The notes: generated by a model not told the origin, from the sequence alone. A stretch of 64,000 nucleotides of DNA from Oscillospiraceae bacterium (GCA_003531585.1 DQFX01000070.1:27918-91917); one strand, 5' to 3'. Positions 35,289 through 43,543 are shown, counted from the stretch's first letter. Numbers and translations: made by a program.

Positions 35289-35502
35289 ATTTGGAATTCG
35301 GAATTCGGAATGCGGAATGCGGAATTCGGAATTAATGTGTTCCGCTTCGCGGAATGAATCACCAATGAAAAAGGGATTGCACAATTGCAGTCCCTTTTTT
35401 ATTATAACAAATTCGGCGTTCTTTCGGCCATAGCCGTTTTGTAATTATCCGGCGAAGCCGGACACCATAATTCCGCATTCCGAATTCCAAATTCCGAATT
35501 TA
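35289..35502. repeat. Inverted arrays of GGAATTC-type heptamers around the trp terminator
   Basis: Six tandem heptamers GGAATTC/GGAATGC/GGAATTA occupy 35293-35334. Five related heptamers in the opposite orientation occupy 35468-35502. Between them are small perfect hairpins TTCCGC-TTC-GCGGAA (35340-35354) and TCCGGC-GAA-GCCGGA (35448-35462) and the trp terminator. The whole has terminal inverted symmetry like a non-coding repeat element; no coding potential is seen. Confidence 0.7.
35368..35400 (+). terminator. Terminator of the trp operon
   Basis: Stem AAAAAGGGATTGCA with TGCAGTCCCTTTTT (one G-U pair), loop CAAT, ending in T6. The A-rich left side makes it potentially bidirectional, also closing the convergent araC-type gene. 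Confidence 0.85.
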
Positions 35503-35504
35503 TT

Positions 35505-36359
35505 TCACCTGTTTCCTCTAAATTCGCTCGGGGAGCTTCCAACGTACTTTCTGAAAATACGGCTGAAATAGTTCGGGTCGCCGAAGCCGCACCGCATTGC
35601 TATCTCAGTAACCGATAGCCCGCTGTCGCGAAGCATTGACGTCGCGTGACGTATACGGACGTCCAGCAGGTAGCGCTGCGGGGTCATTCCGTACGCCGAC
35701 GAGAACAGCCGGATAAAGTGCCGCTGCGAGTAATGCGAACGCTCGATGACCTCGCTTATCGGCACCGCTTCGGCAAAGTGAGTTTCCATGAACGCCGCCG
35801 CGTCCGCCATTCCGGAGATCTCCCGTGGCTTGGCCGGGCAATCGTACAGCCGGGAGAGTATCACGGCAAGCTGCCGCACGCAGGCGAGCACCATCGTATT
35901 CCGCCCCGGTAAACCTGAGGTGTATTCCGACTCGGCGCGCTCCAGCAGCGGCATTACAAGCGCGAAATCAGCATGCGTCAGCCGCAGGCGGCTCTGGAAA
36001 TGCTGAGTGCTGCTGAAATACGGCTCCAGCAGGAAAAGCGCGTGGAATCCCGGTATCTTTCGGATATCCATGTCGCCGGAAAACAGCATTTCCGGGCGGT
36101 ACATTATGTTGCAGACTCTCAGCCCGTGAGTGTTGTCAAATCCATGGCTTATCCCATTACCTATAACGAACACGTCGCCCTTGCTTATCACGCTCCGCTC
36201 GCCGTCTACGATGTGCTCCGCACTGCCGTCGAGTACGGTCACAAGCTCGTAGAAATCCTCATGCCCGTGTACGAAAAGCGGTACGTCATGCGCGCCGAAC
36301 TGCACGAACAGCGGGAAGCTCTCGTCGTTCGTGAAATAGCTGAGTTTCATGTCGTTCAT
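35505..36359 (-). CDS. AraC-family transcription regulator with cupin sensor
   Basis: 284 residues. The N-terminal cupin-like AraC-binding domain (about 15-150) includes FVHGHEDFYELVTVLDG and KGDVFVIGNGISHGF. Two C-terminal HTH motifs follow (about 180-280), with SHYSQRHFIRLFSSAYGMTPQ and the very typical GFGDPNYFSRIFRKYVGSSP. It probably responds to a small carbohydrate-like ligand. The target is unknown: neighbours hisC and the trp operon are not obvious targets for this class. The ATG follows GGGAGGT. Confidence 0.9.
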   Translation of the reverse strand: MNDMKLSYFTNDESFPLFVQFGAHDVPLFVHGHEDFYELVTVLDGSAEHIVDGERSVISKGDVFVIGNGISHGFDNTHGLRVCNIMYRPEMLFSGDMDIRKIPGFHALFLLEPYFSSTQHFQSRLRLTHADFALVMPLLERAESEYTSGLPGRNTMVLACVRQLAVILSRLYDCPAKPREISGMADAAAFMETHFAEAVPISEVIERSHYSQRHFIRLFSSAYGMTPQRYLLDVRIRHATSMLRDSGLSVTEIAMRCGFGDPNYFSRIFRKYVGSSPSEFRGNR

Positions 36360-36398
36360 TGCAGCACCTCCCGGATTTTCAACATTTTTTCAGCGGAT

Positions 36399-36424
36399 AA
36401 AAGGGCGAAGAATCATCTCCGCCC
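36399..36424 (-). terminator. Terminator after hisC
   Basis: On the minus strand GGGCGGAGA/TCTTCGCCC (9-bp stem with one G-U, loop TGAT) followed by TTTTA. It separates hisC from the araC-type gene. Confidence 0.75.
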
Positions 36425-36430
36425 CCAGTT

Positions 36431-37483
36431 TTATTTTATGTAGTCCCTGAGCGCGGAGATAAGCGCGTCTATTTCCTCGTCTGTGCCTATCGTTATGCGC
36501 AGGCGGTTGTCTATGCGCTTTTTGGAGAAGTAGCGCACGTATATATCCCGGGTCTTGAGATACTCCTGGATATCCTTTGCGCGGTATTTCGGGTGCTCTG
36601 CAAACAGGAAGTTCGTGCTGCTGTCTGCAACGTCGAAACCCATTGCGCGGAGCTCCTCAGTGAGCCTCCGGCGCGTTGCAACGACCTTCTGCACCGTTGC
36701 CCGAAAATACTCCTCGTCCTCCACGGAGGCAACGCCTGCCGCGATGGCAACGCTGTCCAGCGGGTAGGAATTGTAGCTGTCCTTTGCAGCAAACAGCGCG
36801 GAGATTATTTCCTTGTTTCCCAGCGCGTAGCCGATACGCATTCCTGCCATGGAGCGCGACTTTGAGAAGGTCTGAACCACAACGAGGTTTTCGTATTCCT
36901 TCAGCAGCGGCACGGAAGAAGTTCCGCCGAAATCAACATACGCCTCATCGGAAATAACCACGCTGTCGGGGTTAGCGTCGAGTATCTCGCGCATGAAATC
37001 CAGACCCCTGCCGATACTGGTGGGCGCATTCGGATTCGCAATAACTACGCCGCCGTTGGGGCGCTTGTAGTCCGCCGCGTTTATATTGAAGCTGTCGTCC
37101 ACCGGGATAGTCTCAAACGGAATATGGAGCATTTCGCACCACACTGGATAGAACGAATATGTGATATCCGGGTAGATCACCGGCTTGTCAGAATTAAAGA
37201 ACGCCCGGAAGCACAGTGCCAGAACGTCGTCGGAGCCATTGCCAACGAATACGTTCTCACGCTGCAGACCGAACCGCTTTGCCAGCGCGTCTGCAAGCGG
37301 CTTCGCGTTCGCGTCGGGGTACTTTTTCAGGCTGCCGCCGCGGAACTGCTCTATTGCACGGAGAACTCCCGGTGCGGGGGGATAGGGATTCTCATTCGCG
37401 TTGAGCTTTATGAAGTCGGTCTTGTTGGGCTGTTCGCCTGCAACGTATGGTTCTATCTTTATCAGGTTGTCTCTCCAGCTCAT
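36431..37483 (-). CDS. hisC: Histidinol-phosphate aminotransferase
   Basis: 350 residues, fold-type I PLP aminotransferase of histidine synthesis (some homologues also act on aromatic keto acids). KLNANENPYPPAPGV, VGNGSDDVL, NPNAPTS, SDEAYVDFGG, the PLP-lysine segment TFSKSRSMAGMRIGYALG and the C-terminal RITIGT are present. The ATG at 37481-37483 is favoured by AAGGAG 7 bases upstream; six codons more are open before it. No other his genes are nearby, so it is an isolated copy. Confidence 0.92.
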   Translation of the reverse strand: MSWRDNLIKIEPYVAGEQPNKTDFIKLNANENPYPPAPGVLRAIEQFRGGSLKKYPDANAKPLADALAKRFGLQRENVFVGNGSDDVLALCFRAFFNSDKPVIYPDITYSFYPVWCEMLHIPFETIPVDDSFNINAADYKRPNGGVVIANPNAPTSIGRGLDFMREILDANPDSVVISDEAYVDFGGTSSVPLLKEYENLVVVQTFSKSRSMAGMRIGYALGNKEIISALFAAKDSYNSYPLDSVAIAAGVASVEDEEYFRATVQKVVATRRRLTEELRAMGFDVADSSTNFLFAEHPKYRAKDIQEYLKTRDIYVRYFSKKRIDNRLRITIGTDEEIDALISALRDYIK

Positions 37484-37498
37484 AGTTATCTCCTTAAA

Positions 37499-37537
37499 CA
37501 AAATCAGGCGAACGACCTAATAAGTCCCCCGCCTGAT
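37499..37537 (-). terminator. Probable terminator between the zinc-ribbon gene and hisC
   Basis: On the minus strand ATCAGGCG/CGCCTGAT (37530-37537 with 37503-37510), inner GAC/GTC pairing, followed by a short TTTTG run. The T-run is short, so strength is uncertain. Confidence 0.5.
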
Positions 37538-37554
37538 ATTCAGCTAATTACTGA

Positions 37555-37968
37555 TCACTCAGCGTCGTCCTCGTCGTCGAGGGAGAACTTGAGTGCTGCG
37601 CCGCAGTTCGGGCAGTCGATCTCGCCCTTTGCAGCCTGGTCGTAGTCGAAGCGGATAGTGTTGCCGCATGTAGGACAAGTGGTCTCGTACATCTCGTCGA
37701 GATCCTCGTCGAAATCGTCGTCCTCCATCTCGTCTTCGTCCTCGTCGTAGCCGTATACATCGTCCTCAAGGTCAGATACGCTCTCCTCAAGGTCGGTCAT
37801 TACGTCTGCAACGTCGTCCAGCTCTTCGTCAACCTCAGCGAGGTTCTCAGCCATTTCGCCGAGTACGTCGAGGATAGCTGTGATGACCTTGCCCTCGTTG
37901 GTGGACTCGTCTACCTTCAGCCCCTCAGCCAGACCCTTGATATAGGAAACCTTTTCACCGATCGTCAT
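37555..37968 (-). CDS. Acidic protein with C-terminal zinc ribbon (CD1247-N-domain type)
   Basis: 137 residues. The N-terminal part (MTIGEKVSYIKGLAEGLKV...) resembles the CD1247 N-terminal domain found in clostridia. The middle is extremely acidic (about 60-100, runs of Asp/Glu around YGYDEDEDEMEDDDFDED). The C-terminus is a two-CxxC zinc ribbon (CPTCGNTIRFD, CPNCGAALKF). Role unknown; the acidic region and ribbon suggest a nucleic-acid- or protein-binding adaptor. The ATG at 37966-37968 is preferred over ones 3 and 7 codons upstream because AAAGGA is 9 bases before it. It lies downstream of efp. Confidence 0.75.
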   Translation of the reverse strand: MTIGEKVSYIKGLAEGLKVDESTNEGKVITAILDVLGEMAENLAEVDEELDDVADVMTDLEESVSDLEDDVYGYDEDEDEMEDDDFDEDLDEMYETTCPTCGNTIRFDYDQAAKGEIDCPNCGAALKFSLDDEDDAE

Positions 37969-38058
37969 AAATATCATTCCTTTCGTCATTCAGACGCAGA
38001 CCGCAATAACGGAGCGCGTCCTTTTATCCAAAGAAACTATATGGCACTGAAGCGTAAA

Positions 38059-38619
38059 TTACTTTACACGCTCCATGTACTCACCTGTCCTGGTGTCGAT
38101 ACGGATAACTTCGCCCTCGTTGATGAACAGCGGAACGCGAATCTCAGCGCCGGTCTCGAGTGTAGCGGGCTTGGTAGCGTTTGTAGCTGTGTTGCCTGCG
38201 AAGCCGGGATCGGTCTGTGTGATCTGGAGCTCAACGAAGTTCGGAGGCTCTACGCCGAATACCTTGCCCTTGTAGGACAGAACCTTACATACCATGTTCT
38301 CCTTAACGAACTTGAAGTTGTCGCCAACATCGGAAGCGTTTACGGGGATATCCTCGTAGGTCTCGGAATCCATGAAGTGATAGAGCTCGCCGTCGGAGTA
38401 GGTGTATTCCATATCCTTTCTCTCAACGTAAGCGGTGGGGAACTTGGCGGTAGGGTTGTAGGTCTTTTCTACAACGGAGCCTGTGATAACGTTTCTCACC
38501 TTTGTTCTTACGAACGCCGCGCCCTTACCGGGCTTAACGTGCTGGAACTCGATGATCTGCATTACATTGCCGTCTTCCTCGAATGTCATGCCATTTCTGA
38601 AATCTCCTGCTGTGATCAT
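38059..38619 (-). CDS. efp: Translation elongation factor P
   Basis: 186 residues, the three-domain tRNA-shaped factor that rescues ribosomes stalled at polyproline. MITAGDFRNGMTFEEDG begins the KOW domain, with the exposed loop KPGKGAAF holding the Lys equivalent that is modified in other species. The C-terminal signature ATNATKPATLETGAEIRVPLFI is intact. It has its own promoter (38732-38760) and lies downstream of aroQ-pepP, the usual Firmicutes order. Confidence 0.97.
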   Translation of the reverse strand: MITAGDFRNGMTFEEDGNVMQIIEFQHVKPGKGAAFVRTKVRNVITGSVVEKTYNPTAKFPTAYVERKDMEYTYSDGELYHFMDSETYEDIPVNASDVGDNFKFVKENMVCKVLSYKGKVFGVEPPNFVELQITQTDPGFAGNTATNATKPATLETGAEIRVPLFINEGEVIRIDTRTGEYMERVK

Positions 38620-38731
38620 AGTAGGGAACCTCCAAATTTTATTAGTTTATGCGGCGCTGTTCAATAATACGCGCCGGTTATCCGGAGGACCCAATTTCTG
38701 TAAAGCCCGTCCGTATAATTCTATCTCTATT

Positions 38732-38760
38732 ATTGTACCCTATTTCGCTTGATTTTTCAA
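38732..38760 (-). promoter_or_regulatory. Promoter of efp
   Basis: On the minus strand TTGAAA (38755-38760), 17 bases, TACAAT (38732-38737). The leader is about 105 bases and contains a GGCGC/GCGCC hairpin. Confidence 0.7.
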
Positions 38761-38787
38761 GACCTTTTTTCGAAAAATATTGAAAAA

Positions 38788-39858
38788 TTATATGTGAATA
38801 AGGTTTTTTGTGGATTTTGTGAGATTATTGCAGCCATTTTCTGTAACAACTACCATATCTTCTATCCGCACTCCGAATTTCCCGGAGATGTACGCTCCCG
38901 GCTCGACCGTGACTATCATGCCGGGCTTGAGCATTGAACGGCTCCTCTGCGAGAGCGTAGGCTGCTCATGGATCTCGAGACCCACTCCGTGACCGAGACC
39001 GTGACCGAAATACTTGTCGTAACCTCCCCACGCCGCGAGGGTAGCTCTCGCCACGCTGTCAACGACCTTGCCGTTGATTCCGGGCTTTACCGCCTTGATT
39101 CCGTCGAGGTTCGCGTAGTAAACCGCGTTGTAGAGCTTCTCCTGCTCCGGAGATATTGTTCCGACGGCGAGGGTGCGGGTCATATCGCTGTGGTAGCTGT
39201 CCACGACCGCGCCGAAATCCAGCGTCAGGAAGTCGCCTTCCTGGAGCTTCTTATCAGTGGGGACCGCATGCGGCGACGCAGAATTCACGCCGGAAGCCGC
39301 GATAGTCTCAAACGAAAGGTCGTCCGCGCCGAGGTCCATCATGTAGTAGTTCAGAAGCGCTGCTACCTGCTTTTCGGTCATGTCGCGGTGAATGTTGTCG
39401 ACCAGCCGCTCAAACGCTTTCTCAGCAATGCGCTGAGCCTTAACGATGAGTTTTACCTCCTCGGCGGTCTTGATTATACGCATGCCCCAGATGAAGTCAG
39501 AAAGCCATGAAGTAGCGTCGAGCTCCACGAAATGGAGCTGCTCCTTATATGCGGCGAACTCGCTGAGGGTCATATAGTCGCTCTCAAGCATGAGCCTCCT
39601 GATATCGTGCTTTAAAAGCAGCTCAGAAAGCTGAGTGCGCATGTCCTCAAGAAGTATCACGCGGCAGTCGGTGACGCGCTGCTTCGCCTTGTCGAAATAG
39701 CGGGAATCTATTATCAGGTAGCTCTGCTCCTTTGTCACGAGTATAACGCCCGCCGAGGACTTGAAACCGCAGAAATAGCGCCTGCTGACGTCCGAGGTGA
39801 TGATCGCGCCGCACGCCTCGTCCGGAAGCTTCGCCTGGAGCGCTTCGATGTTACTCAT
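38788..39858 (-). CDS. Xaa-Pro aminopeptidase family metallopeptidase (M24B)
   Basis: 356 residues. An N-terminal creatinase-like domain (about 1-130) precedes the pita-bread fold. Metal ligands are visible: two Asp in LDFGAVVDSYHSDMTRT, His in GHGLGHGVGLEIHEQP, Glu in VTVEPGAYI and Glu in VRIEDMVVVTENG. It removes N-terminal residues before proline in the cytosol. It overlaps aroQ by 8 bases and precedes efp, as yqhT does in Bacillus. Confidence 0.92.
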   Translation of the reverse strand: MSNIEALQAKLPDEACGAIITSDVSRRYFCGFKSSAGVILVTKEQSYLIIDSRYFDKAKQRVTDCRVILLEDMRTQLSELLLKHDIRRLMLESDYMTLSEFAAYKEQLHFVELDATSWLSDFIWGMRIIKTAEEVKLIVKAQRIAEKAFERLVDNIHRDMTEKQVAALLNYYMMDLGADDLSFETIAASGVNSASPHAVPTDKKLQEGDFLTLDFGAVVDSYHSDMTRTLAVGTISPEQEKLYNAVYYANLDGIKAVKPGINGKVVDSVARATLAAWGGYDKYFGHGLGHGVGLEIHEQPTLSQRSRSMLKPGMIVTVEPGAYISGKFGVRIEDMVVVTENGCNNLTKSTKNLIHI

Positions 39859-40297
39859 TGCTGCCTCCTAAGATGTTGTCGAGGGCGTACAGACCCAGCG
39901 TGTAGCTGTAGCTTCCAAAGCCCGCGATAGTTCCCCGGCAGACAGGCGCAATAACGGAATTCCTGCGGAATTCGTCGCGGCTGTTGACATTTGAAAGGTG
40001 CACTTCGATTACCGGAATGCGTATCGCCGCGATAGCGTCGCGGATAGCGTAGCTGTAGTGCGTGTAGGCTCCAGCGTTGAGGATAACTCCGGCGCAGTCC
40101 AGGCGGGATTCGTGCAGGCGGTCGATGAGTCCGCCCTCGGAATTGCTCTGGAAGAATACCGGCTCGTAGCCAAGCTTACGCGCCTTTTCGTCGAGGTCGT
40201 CATTTATGGTGTTGAGCGTTTCGTTTCCGTAGATGTTCGGCTCGCGCTCGCCCAGCAGGTTGAGGTTGGGACCGTTCATAATCAGTATTTTTTTCAT
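39851..40297 (-). CDS. aroQ: Type II 3-dehydroquinate dehydratase
   Basis: 148 residues, dodecameric shikimate-pathway enzyme, feeding the chorismate used by the trp operon. NGPNLNLLGEREPNIYG contains the flexible lid and catalytic Tyr; NAGAYTHYSYAIRDAI and VEVHLSNVNSRDEFRRNS carry the catalytic His and substrate-binding residues. The ATG at 40295-40297 is chosen because the family starts just there; a 41-codon upstream extension of the frame runs into the preceding gene and is not credible. The ribosome binding site (GGGGGT) is weak. Confidence 0.96.
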   Translation of the reverse strand: MKKILIMNGPNLNLLGEREPNIYGNETLNTINDDLDEKARKLGYEPVFFQSNSEGGLIDRLHESRLDCAGVILNAGAYTHYSYAIRDAIAAIRIPVIEVHLSNVNSRDEFRRNSVIAPVCRGTIAGFGSYSYTLGLYALDNILGGSNE

Positions 40298-40310
40298 ATG
40301 CTTACCCCCG

Positions 40311-41369
40311 TTATTTATCTTTATTTTTCCTTGCCAGTTCACGCATGTGTCTGTATGCTGCGTCAGTGGAAGCCCACTTGTCCGAGACTGCGTTTTTCTG
40401 CTCCGGCGTGCCATATTCAAAGTAGTAATTATCGCGGAACTCCTCGCCTATCGTCACCGGAACGCGGTGCGGCTTCACGCCCAGGTCAGCCGGGAAATAC
40501 ACCCGCTTCAGGAATGCAGTCAGCTTTGCGGATTCCTCCGGAGTGAAATTCACGGTGAAGCCCTGCACCCGGCGGCTCCCGTCCGCAAGCACATCGTGAA
40601 CAAGCTCTATCTTCGCACTGAACTTCATTCTGTCCGGCGAATGCTCCGGGTCGCACAGCACGAAATCATACACGATATCGTACCGCTGTACCTCGCTGCC
40701 GATGAAGAGAGTGCCGTTTTCAAGCCTGGGTCTGCCCAGTCCGAGCGCCTGCTGATTATACATGATGAACATGTACATCGTGCTGTCCATTATCTTTTTG
40801 TCGACGGTCACCCACAGGGCTACGCCGCGCTGATATGCGTTTACGTCAACCAGTTCGTCCGGCTTAAAACCGCGTTCCGCGACGCGCTGCAGCGCCAGTC
40901 CCAGCCCATTGACGAGCTTGTCCTTGCCGACAAGGTACATTTCGCGGTAGTATTTCTTCAGGAACTGCGACAGATTAAGCCCGCCGTCCTGCAGGTCCTC
41001 TATCATGCTGAGAAGCCTGCCGCCCTCTGCCTGAACGGTTTTCGCGTCTTTGAACGGCATTGTTCCCGCCTTGCGGTAAGCGTCGCACAGAATACCCCTG
41101 GCAAACTGATAATTCGTAACATAGGCGCTGCCGTTATAGAACAGCCCCATCTGCCCCTGATTTATTTTCCGGGACATGGAATGCTCGCCGCCGTTCATGT
41201 TGTCCTCCGCAAGCAGTTCCTCCACCCTCGGGATAAGCACGCCGGTAATAGCGTCCTCGACCACGTTAAGATGGTGCTGTTCGTTCTCGCAGGCGGTGAA
41301 ATACCGCAGAAGCTGCTGGTCTATCTGGGTCATCACATCGTGAAGTTCCTGGCTGTTGTACAGACTCAT
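40311..41369 (-). CDS. Unrecognised 352-residue protein
   Basis: Family not recognised. The protein is soluble, with no signal peptide or membrane segment. The first 60 residues look helical (MSLYNSQELHDVMTQIDQQL). A central part has Lys/Arg/Tyr-rich helices (LSQFLKKYYREMYLV), then a beta-rich region (VNAYQRGVALWVTVDKK, RYDIVYDFVLCDPEH) and a tail rich in Arg/Lys. The codon use and spacing (AAGGAG before the ATG; 13 bases to aroQ, 9 to the upstream gene) are those of its neighbours, so it is a real gene in the operon. No catalytic motif was evident. Confidence 0.7.
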   Translation of the reverse strand: MSLYNSQELHDVMTQIDQQLLRYFTACENEQHHLNVVEDAITGVLIPRVEELLAEDNMNGGEHSMSRKINQGQMGLFYNGSAYVTNYQFARGILCDAYRKAGTMPFKDAKTVQAEGGRLLSMIEDLQDGGLNLSQFLKKYYREMYLVGKDKLVNGLGLALQRVAERGFKPDELVDVNAYQRGVALWVTVDKKIMDSTMYMFIMYNQQALGLGRPRLENGTLFIGSEVQRYDIVYDFVLCDPEHSPDRMKFSAKIELVHDVLADGSRRVQGFTVNFTPEESAKLTAFLKRVYFPADLGVKPHRVPVTIGEEFRDNYYFEYGTPEQKNAVSDKWASTDAAYRHMRELARKNKDK

Positions 41370-41378
41370 ATCAGCTCC

Positions 41379-42221
41379 TTACAGCGATTCATAGTAGCGC
41401 TTCATCTCTGCGGCGTCCTCAGCCTGTGTGCCCGCGGACTCGCAGATTATCGAAGGGGTCATGCCGCGCTGCTTTATCTCCTGCATGAGCGGCTGATACT
41501 CCGGACCGAACTGTGTGTCCTCAAACGTCAGGTGGCGCTTCTCGCCGCCTGCGGTGAACTCTATGCGGCTGAAATGGATATGCATGCTGTTAAGGCGCTC
41601 TGTTCCGAGCTTGTCCGCAATGAGATCCAGCATTTTTGCGTAGTCTTCGCGGCAGGTTATTCCGCCGTGGGTGCGTGCGTAGAGATGTCCGAAATCCACC
41701 GTCGGCAGGAATCTTTCATCGACTCCGCACAGCTCCAGGACCTCCTCAAGAGTTCCGAGCTGGTTCACCTTGCCCATCGTTTCCGGGCAGATGATGATTT
41801 CGGAAAGTCCCTCGGAATCCAGACGCTCCTGCGCCTTTTTCAGCGTATCCTTTGCAAGTTCCGTAGCTTCCTCGCGGGTCATTTTTGAGCAGCTTCCGCT
41901 GTGGACTACGATCTTCCTGGCGCCAACGGAATGCGCCGCCTGCGCCGACTGGAAAATATACTCCACGCTCTTGAGGCGCGTCTCCTCCTCCACTGAGGAA
42001 AGCGAAATGAAATACGGCGCGTGCAGCGTGACGTATATCCCGTGCTCCTTCGCAAGCCCTGGAAGCAGCGCCGGGGTCTTTTCCGCAAGGCGGACTCCCC
42101 TGCCGCACTCTATCTCGTAACCGTTCAGCCCAAGCCCGGAAAGGTACTCCGGAAGCTGCTCGGGGAATTTGCGTCTGCCCCAGCTCTCACCGTTTCCGCC
42201 GGGTCCGAATGAAATTTCCAT
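41379..42221 (-). CDS. Endonuclease IV-like TIM-barrel protein (AP endonuclease 2 family)
   Basis: 280 residues. Metal-ligand positions of Nfo-type AP endonucleases are recognisable: His in VTLHAPYFISL, His in IVVHSGS, Glu in ICPETMGK, Asp and His in TVDFGHLYAR, His in MHIHFSR and Glu in IICESAG. This supports a zinc-dependent DNA repair nuclease cleaving at abasic sites, but xylose-isomerase-like proteins share the fold, and the N-terminal GAHVS motif of true Nfo is replaced by SFGPGGNG. Its ATG overlaps the yqeG stop by one base. Confidence 0.8.
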   Translation of the reverse strand: MEISFGPGGNGESWGRRKFPEQLPEYLSGLGLNGYEIECGRGVRLAEKTPALLPGLAKEHGIYVTLHAPYFISLSSVEEETRLKSVEYIFQSAQAAHSVGARKIVVHSGSCSKMTREEATELAKDTLKKAQERLDSEGLSEIIICPETMGKVNQLGTLEEVLELCGVDERFLPTVDFGHLYARTHGGITCREDYAKMLDLIADKLGTERLNSMHIHFSRIEFTAGGEKRHLTFEDTQFGPEYQPLMQEIKQRGMTPSIICESAGTQAEDAAEMKRYYESL

Positions 42222-42721
42222 TATTTTTCCTCCAGCTTTGAATAATCCCTGTGGAACACCACGCTCTCCACCCTGCGCTTGAGCCTGAACGTCCAGGTTT
42301 TCTCAAGGTGGAACGGCTCCACCAGCACGGTGCGGATCCCTGCGAGGTTCCCCGCCATCACGTCGGTGAAAATCTGATCTCCCACTACCAGGGTCTCGGA
42401 CTTCGCAGCGCCCATTGCCTTCACAGCGCGGTTAACGCCGAAGGTCAGCGGCTTCGCGCCGTTCGCGGTGAACTCCAGCCCCAGCAGCGCCGCCAGCGGA
42501 GCCACGCGCTTGTTCGTGTTGTTGGACACAACGCGCATTTTGACTCCCAAGGCGCGCATTTTGCCGAGCCACTCGTCAACGCCTGCCTCTGCGGCGGGGT
42601 TTCCGTGCATGGAAAGAGTGTTGTCCATGTCGAGGACGAGCGCTTTCACGCCGTTTTCCGTCAGGAACTTCTCATCTATCTGTAGTACGCTTTTCAGCCA
42701 GAATGTAGGCTTAAACAGCAT
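42221..42721 (-). CDS. yqeG: YqeG-family HAD-IIIA phosphatase
   Basis: 166 residues. Motif I LVLDMDNTLS with the Asp pair, motif II VVSNNTN and a later VVGDQIFTDVMAGN fit the YqeG/Gep4 class related to phosphatidylglycerophosphate phosphatase. The ATG at 42719-42721 follows GGAGGA; a 27-codon upstream extension would run through the rpsU terminator and is rejected. In Bacillus, yqeG heads the yqeG-yqeH-aroE-yhbY-nadD-yqeK-rsfS cluster; here the order is rearranged around rpsU. Confidence 0.88.
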   Translation of the reverse strand: MLFKPTFWLKSVLQIDEKFLTENGVKALVLDMDNTLSMHGNPAAEAGVDEWLGKMRALGVKMRVVSNNTNKRVAPLAALLGLEFTANGAKPLTFGVNRAVKAMGAAKSETLVVGDQIFTDVMAGNLAGIRTVLVEPFHLEKTWTFRLKRRVESVVFHRDYSKLEEK

Positions 42722-42750
42722 CGGCTTCCTCCGTTCTGGTTCCAGATAAC

Positions 42751-42779
42751 AATTAAACCGGACAGAAACTGCCCGGTCT
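42751..42779 (-). terminator. Probable terminator after rpsU
   Basis: On the minus strand ACCGGGCAG/CTGTCCGGT (9 bp, one G-U, loop TTT) followed by TTAATTG. The T-run is imperfect, so partial read-through into yqeG is likely. Confidence 0.6.
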
Positions 42780-42817
42780 AACCGTTGATTTTTAAGTAGC
42801 AATCAAGCTCCGTAAAA

Positions 42818-42991
42818 TCAGAACTTACGCTTGCGAGCAGCTTCGGACTTCTTTTTACGTTTTACCGAAGGCTTTTCGTAATGCTCTCTTTTACGAACTT
42901 CAGCAAGAACGCCGTCCCTTGCGCATGAACGCTTGAAACGCTTCAGAGCGGTATCAAGAGATTCATTTTTGCCAAGACGAATTTCTGCCAT
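42818..42991 (-). CDS. rpsU: 30S ribosomal protein S21
   Basis: A 57-residue gene read by eye. The protein begins MAEIRLGKNESLDTALKRF and continues KRSCARDGVLAEVRKREHYE, ending in a Lys/Arg-rich tail (KRKKKSEAARKRKF). This is the typical S21 sequence, a small-subunit protein near the anti-Shine-Dalgarno region. GGGAGGG precedes the ATG, and a consensus promoter lies upstream at 43067-43095. Confidence 0.97.
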   Translation of the reverse strand: MAEIRLGKNESLDTALKRFKRSCARDGVLAEVRKREHYEKPSVKRKKKSEAARKRKF

Positions 42992-43066
42992 CTATATTTC
43001 CCTCCCTTTGCCACAAGGCATAGGTTATCTACATTTTATAGTAGTTATACAAAAAGTATATAATTA

Positions 43067-43095
43067 ATTATATCGCAAAGACCCCGATTTGTCAA
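43067..43095 (-). promoter_or_regulatory. Promoter of rpsU (consensus sigma-A)
   Basis: On the minus strand TTGACA (43090-43095), 17 bases, TATAAT (43067-43072), a perfect match to consensus. The leader of about 70 bases is AT-rich. The rest of the 195-base spacer (to 43186) holds oligo-T/A runs and no gene. Confidence 0.9.
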
Positions 43096-43186
43096 GCAGT
43101 TATCAGAAATTTTATTGGAAATTTTGATTTTCGTCATTTCTGACAAAATCCGGAACAATTTTTGGACGTTTTGCGGTAATCAATTA

Positions 43187-43543
43187 TCAATCCTTAACGA
43201 TACCGGAAATGTCGACCGGCGTACCGTCTGCCCAAAGGCGCTCGAGCTGATAGAAGTCGCGGGTCTCCTCCAGGAATACGTGCACGATGATATCATAGTA
43301 GTCAAGCACGATCCATTCCTTGCTCTGGTAGCCCTCGATTCCCTTCGGCTTTACGCCCTTCTCACCGAGCTGGTACTCAACCTCGTCAGCCAGCGCCTTC
43401 ACCTGCGTGGTGCTGGACGCGGACGCGATAACGAAGTAGTTTGCAAGGATAGTGAGATCGTCGACCTTGAGCGCTGTGATGTTCTTTGCCTTCTTGGAAT
43501 CAAGCGCCTTTACCGCGATTTCCAGTTCTTCTCTGTCTGTCAT
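43187..43543 (-). CDS. rsfS: Ribosome silencing factor RsfS (Iojap family)
   Basis: 118 residues. It binds L14 and blocks subunit joining under starvation. VKALDSKKAKNITALKVDD, NYFVIASASSTTQVKALADE, EGYQSKEWIVLDYYDIIVHVF and FYQLERLWAD are the family blocks. The gene overlaps yqeK by 4 bases. Confidence 0.96.
   Translation of the reverse strand: MTDREELEIAVKALDSKKAKNITALKVDDLTILANYFVIASASSTTQVKALADEVEYQLGEKGVKPKGIEGYQSKEWIVLDYYDIIVHVFLEETRDFYQLERLWADGTPVDISGIVKD

Noticed and set aside
35293..35334. Heptamer array as a CRISPR or satellite gene
   Set aside because: Units are only 7 bp without spacers; no cas genes.
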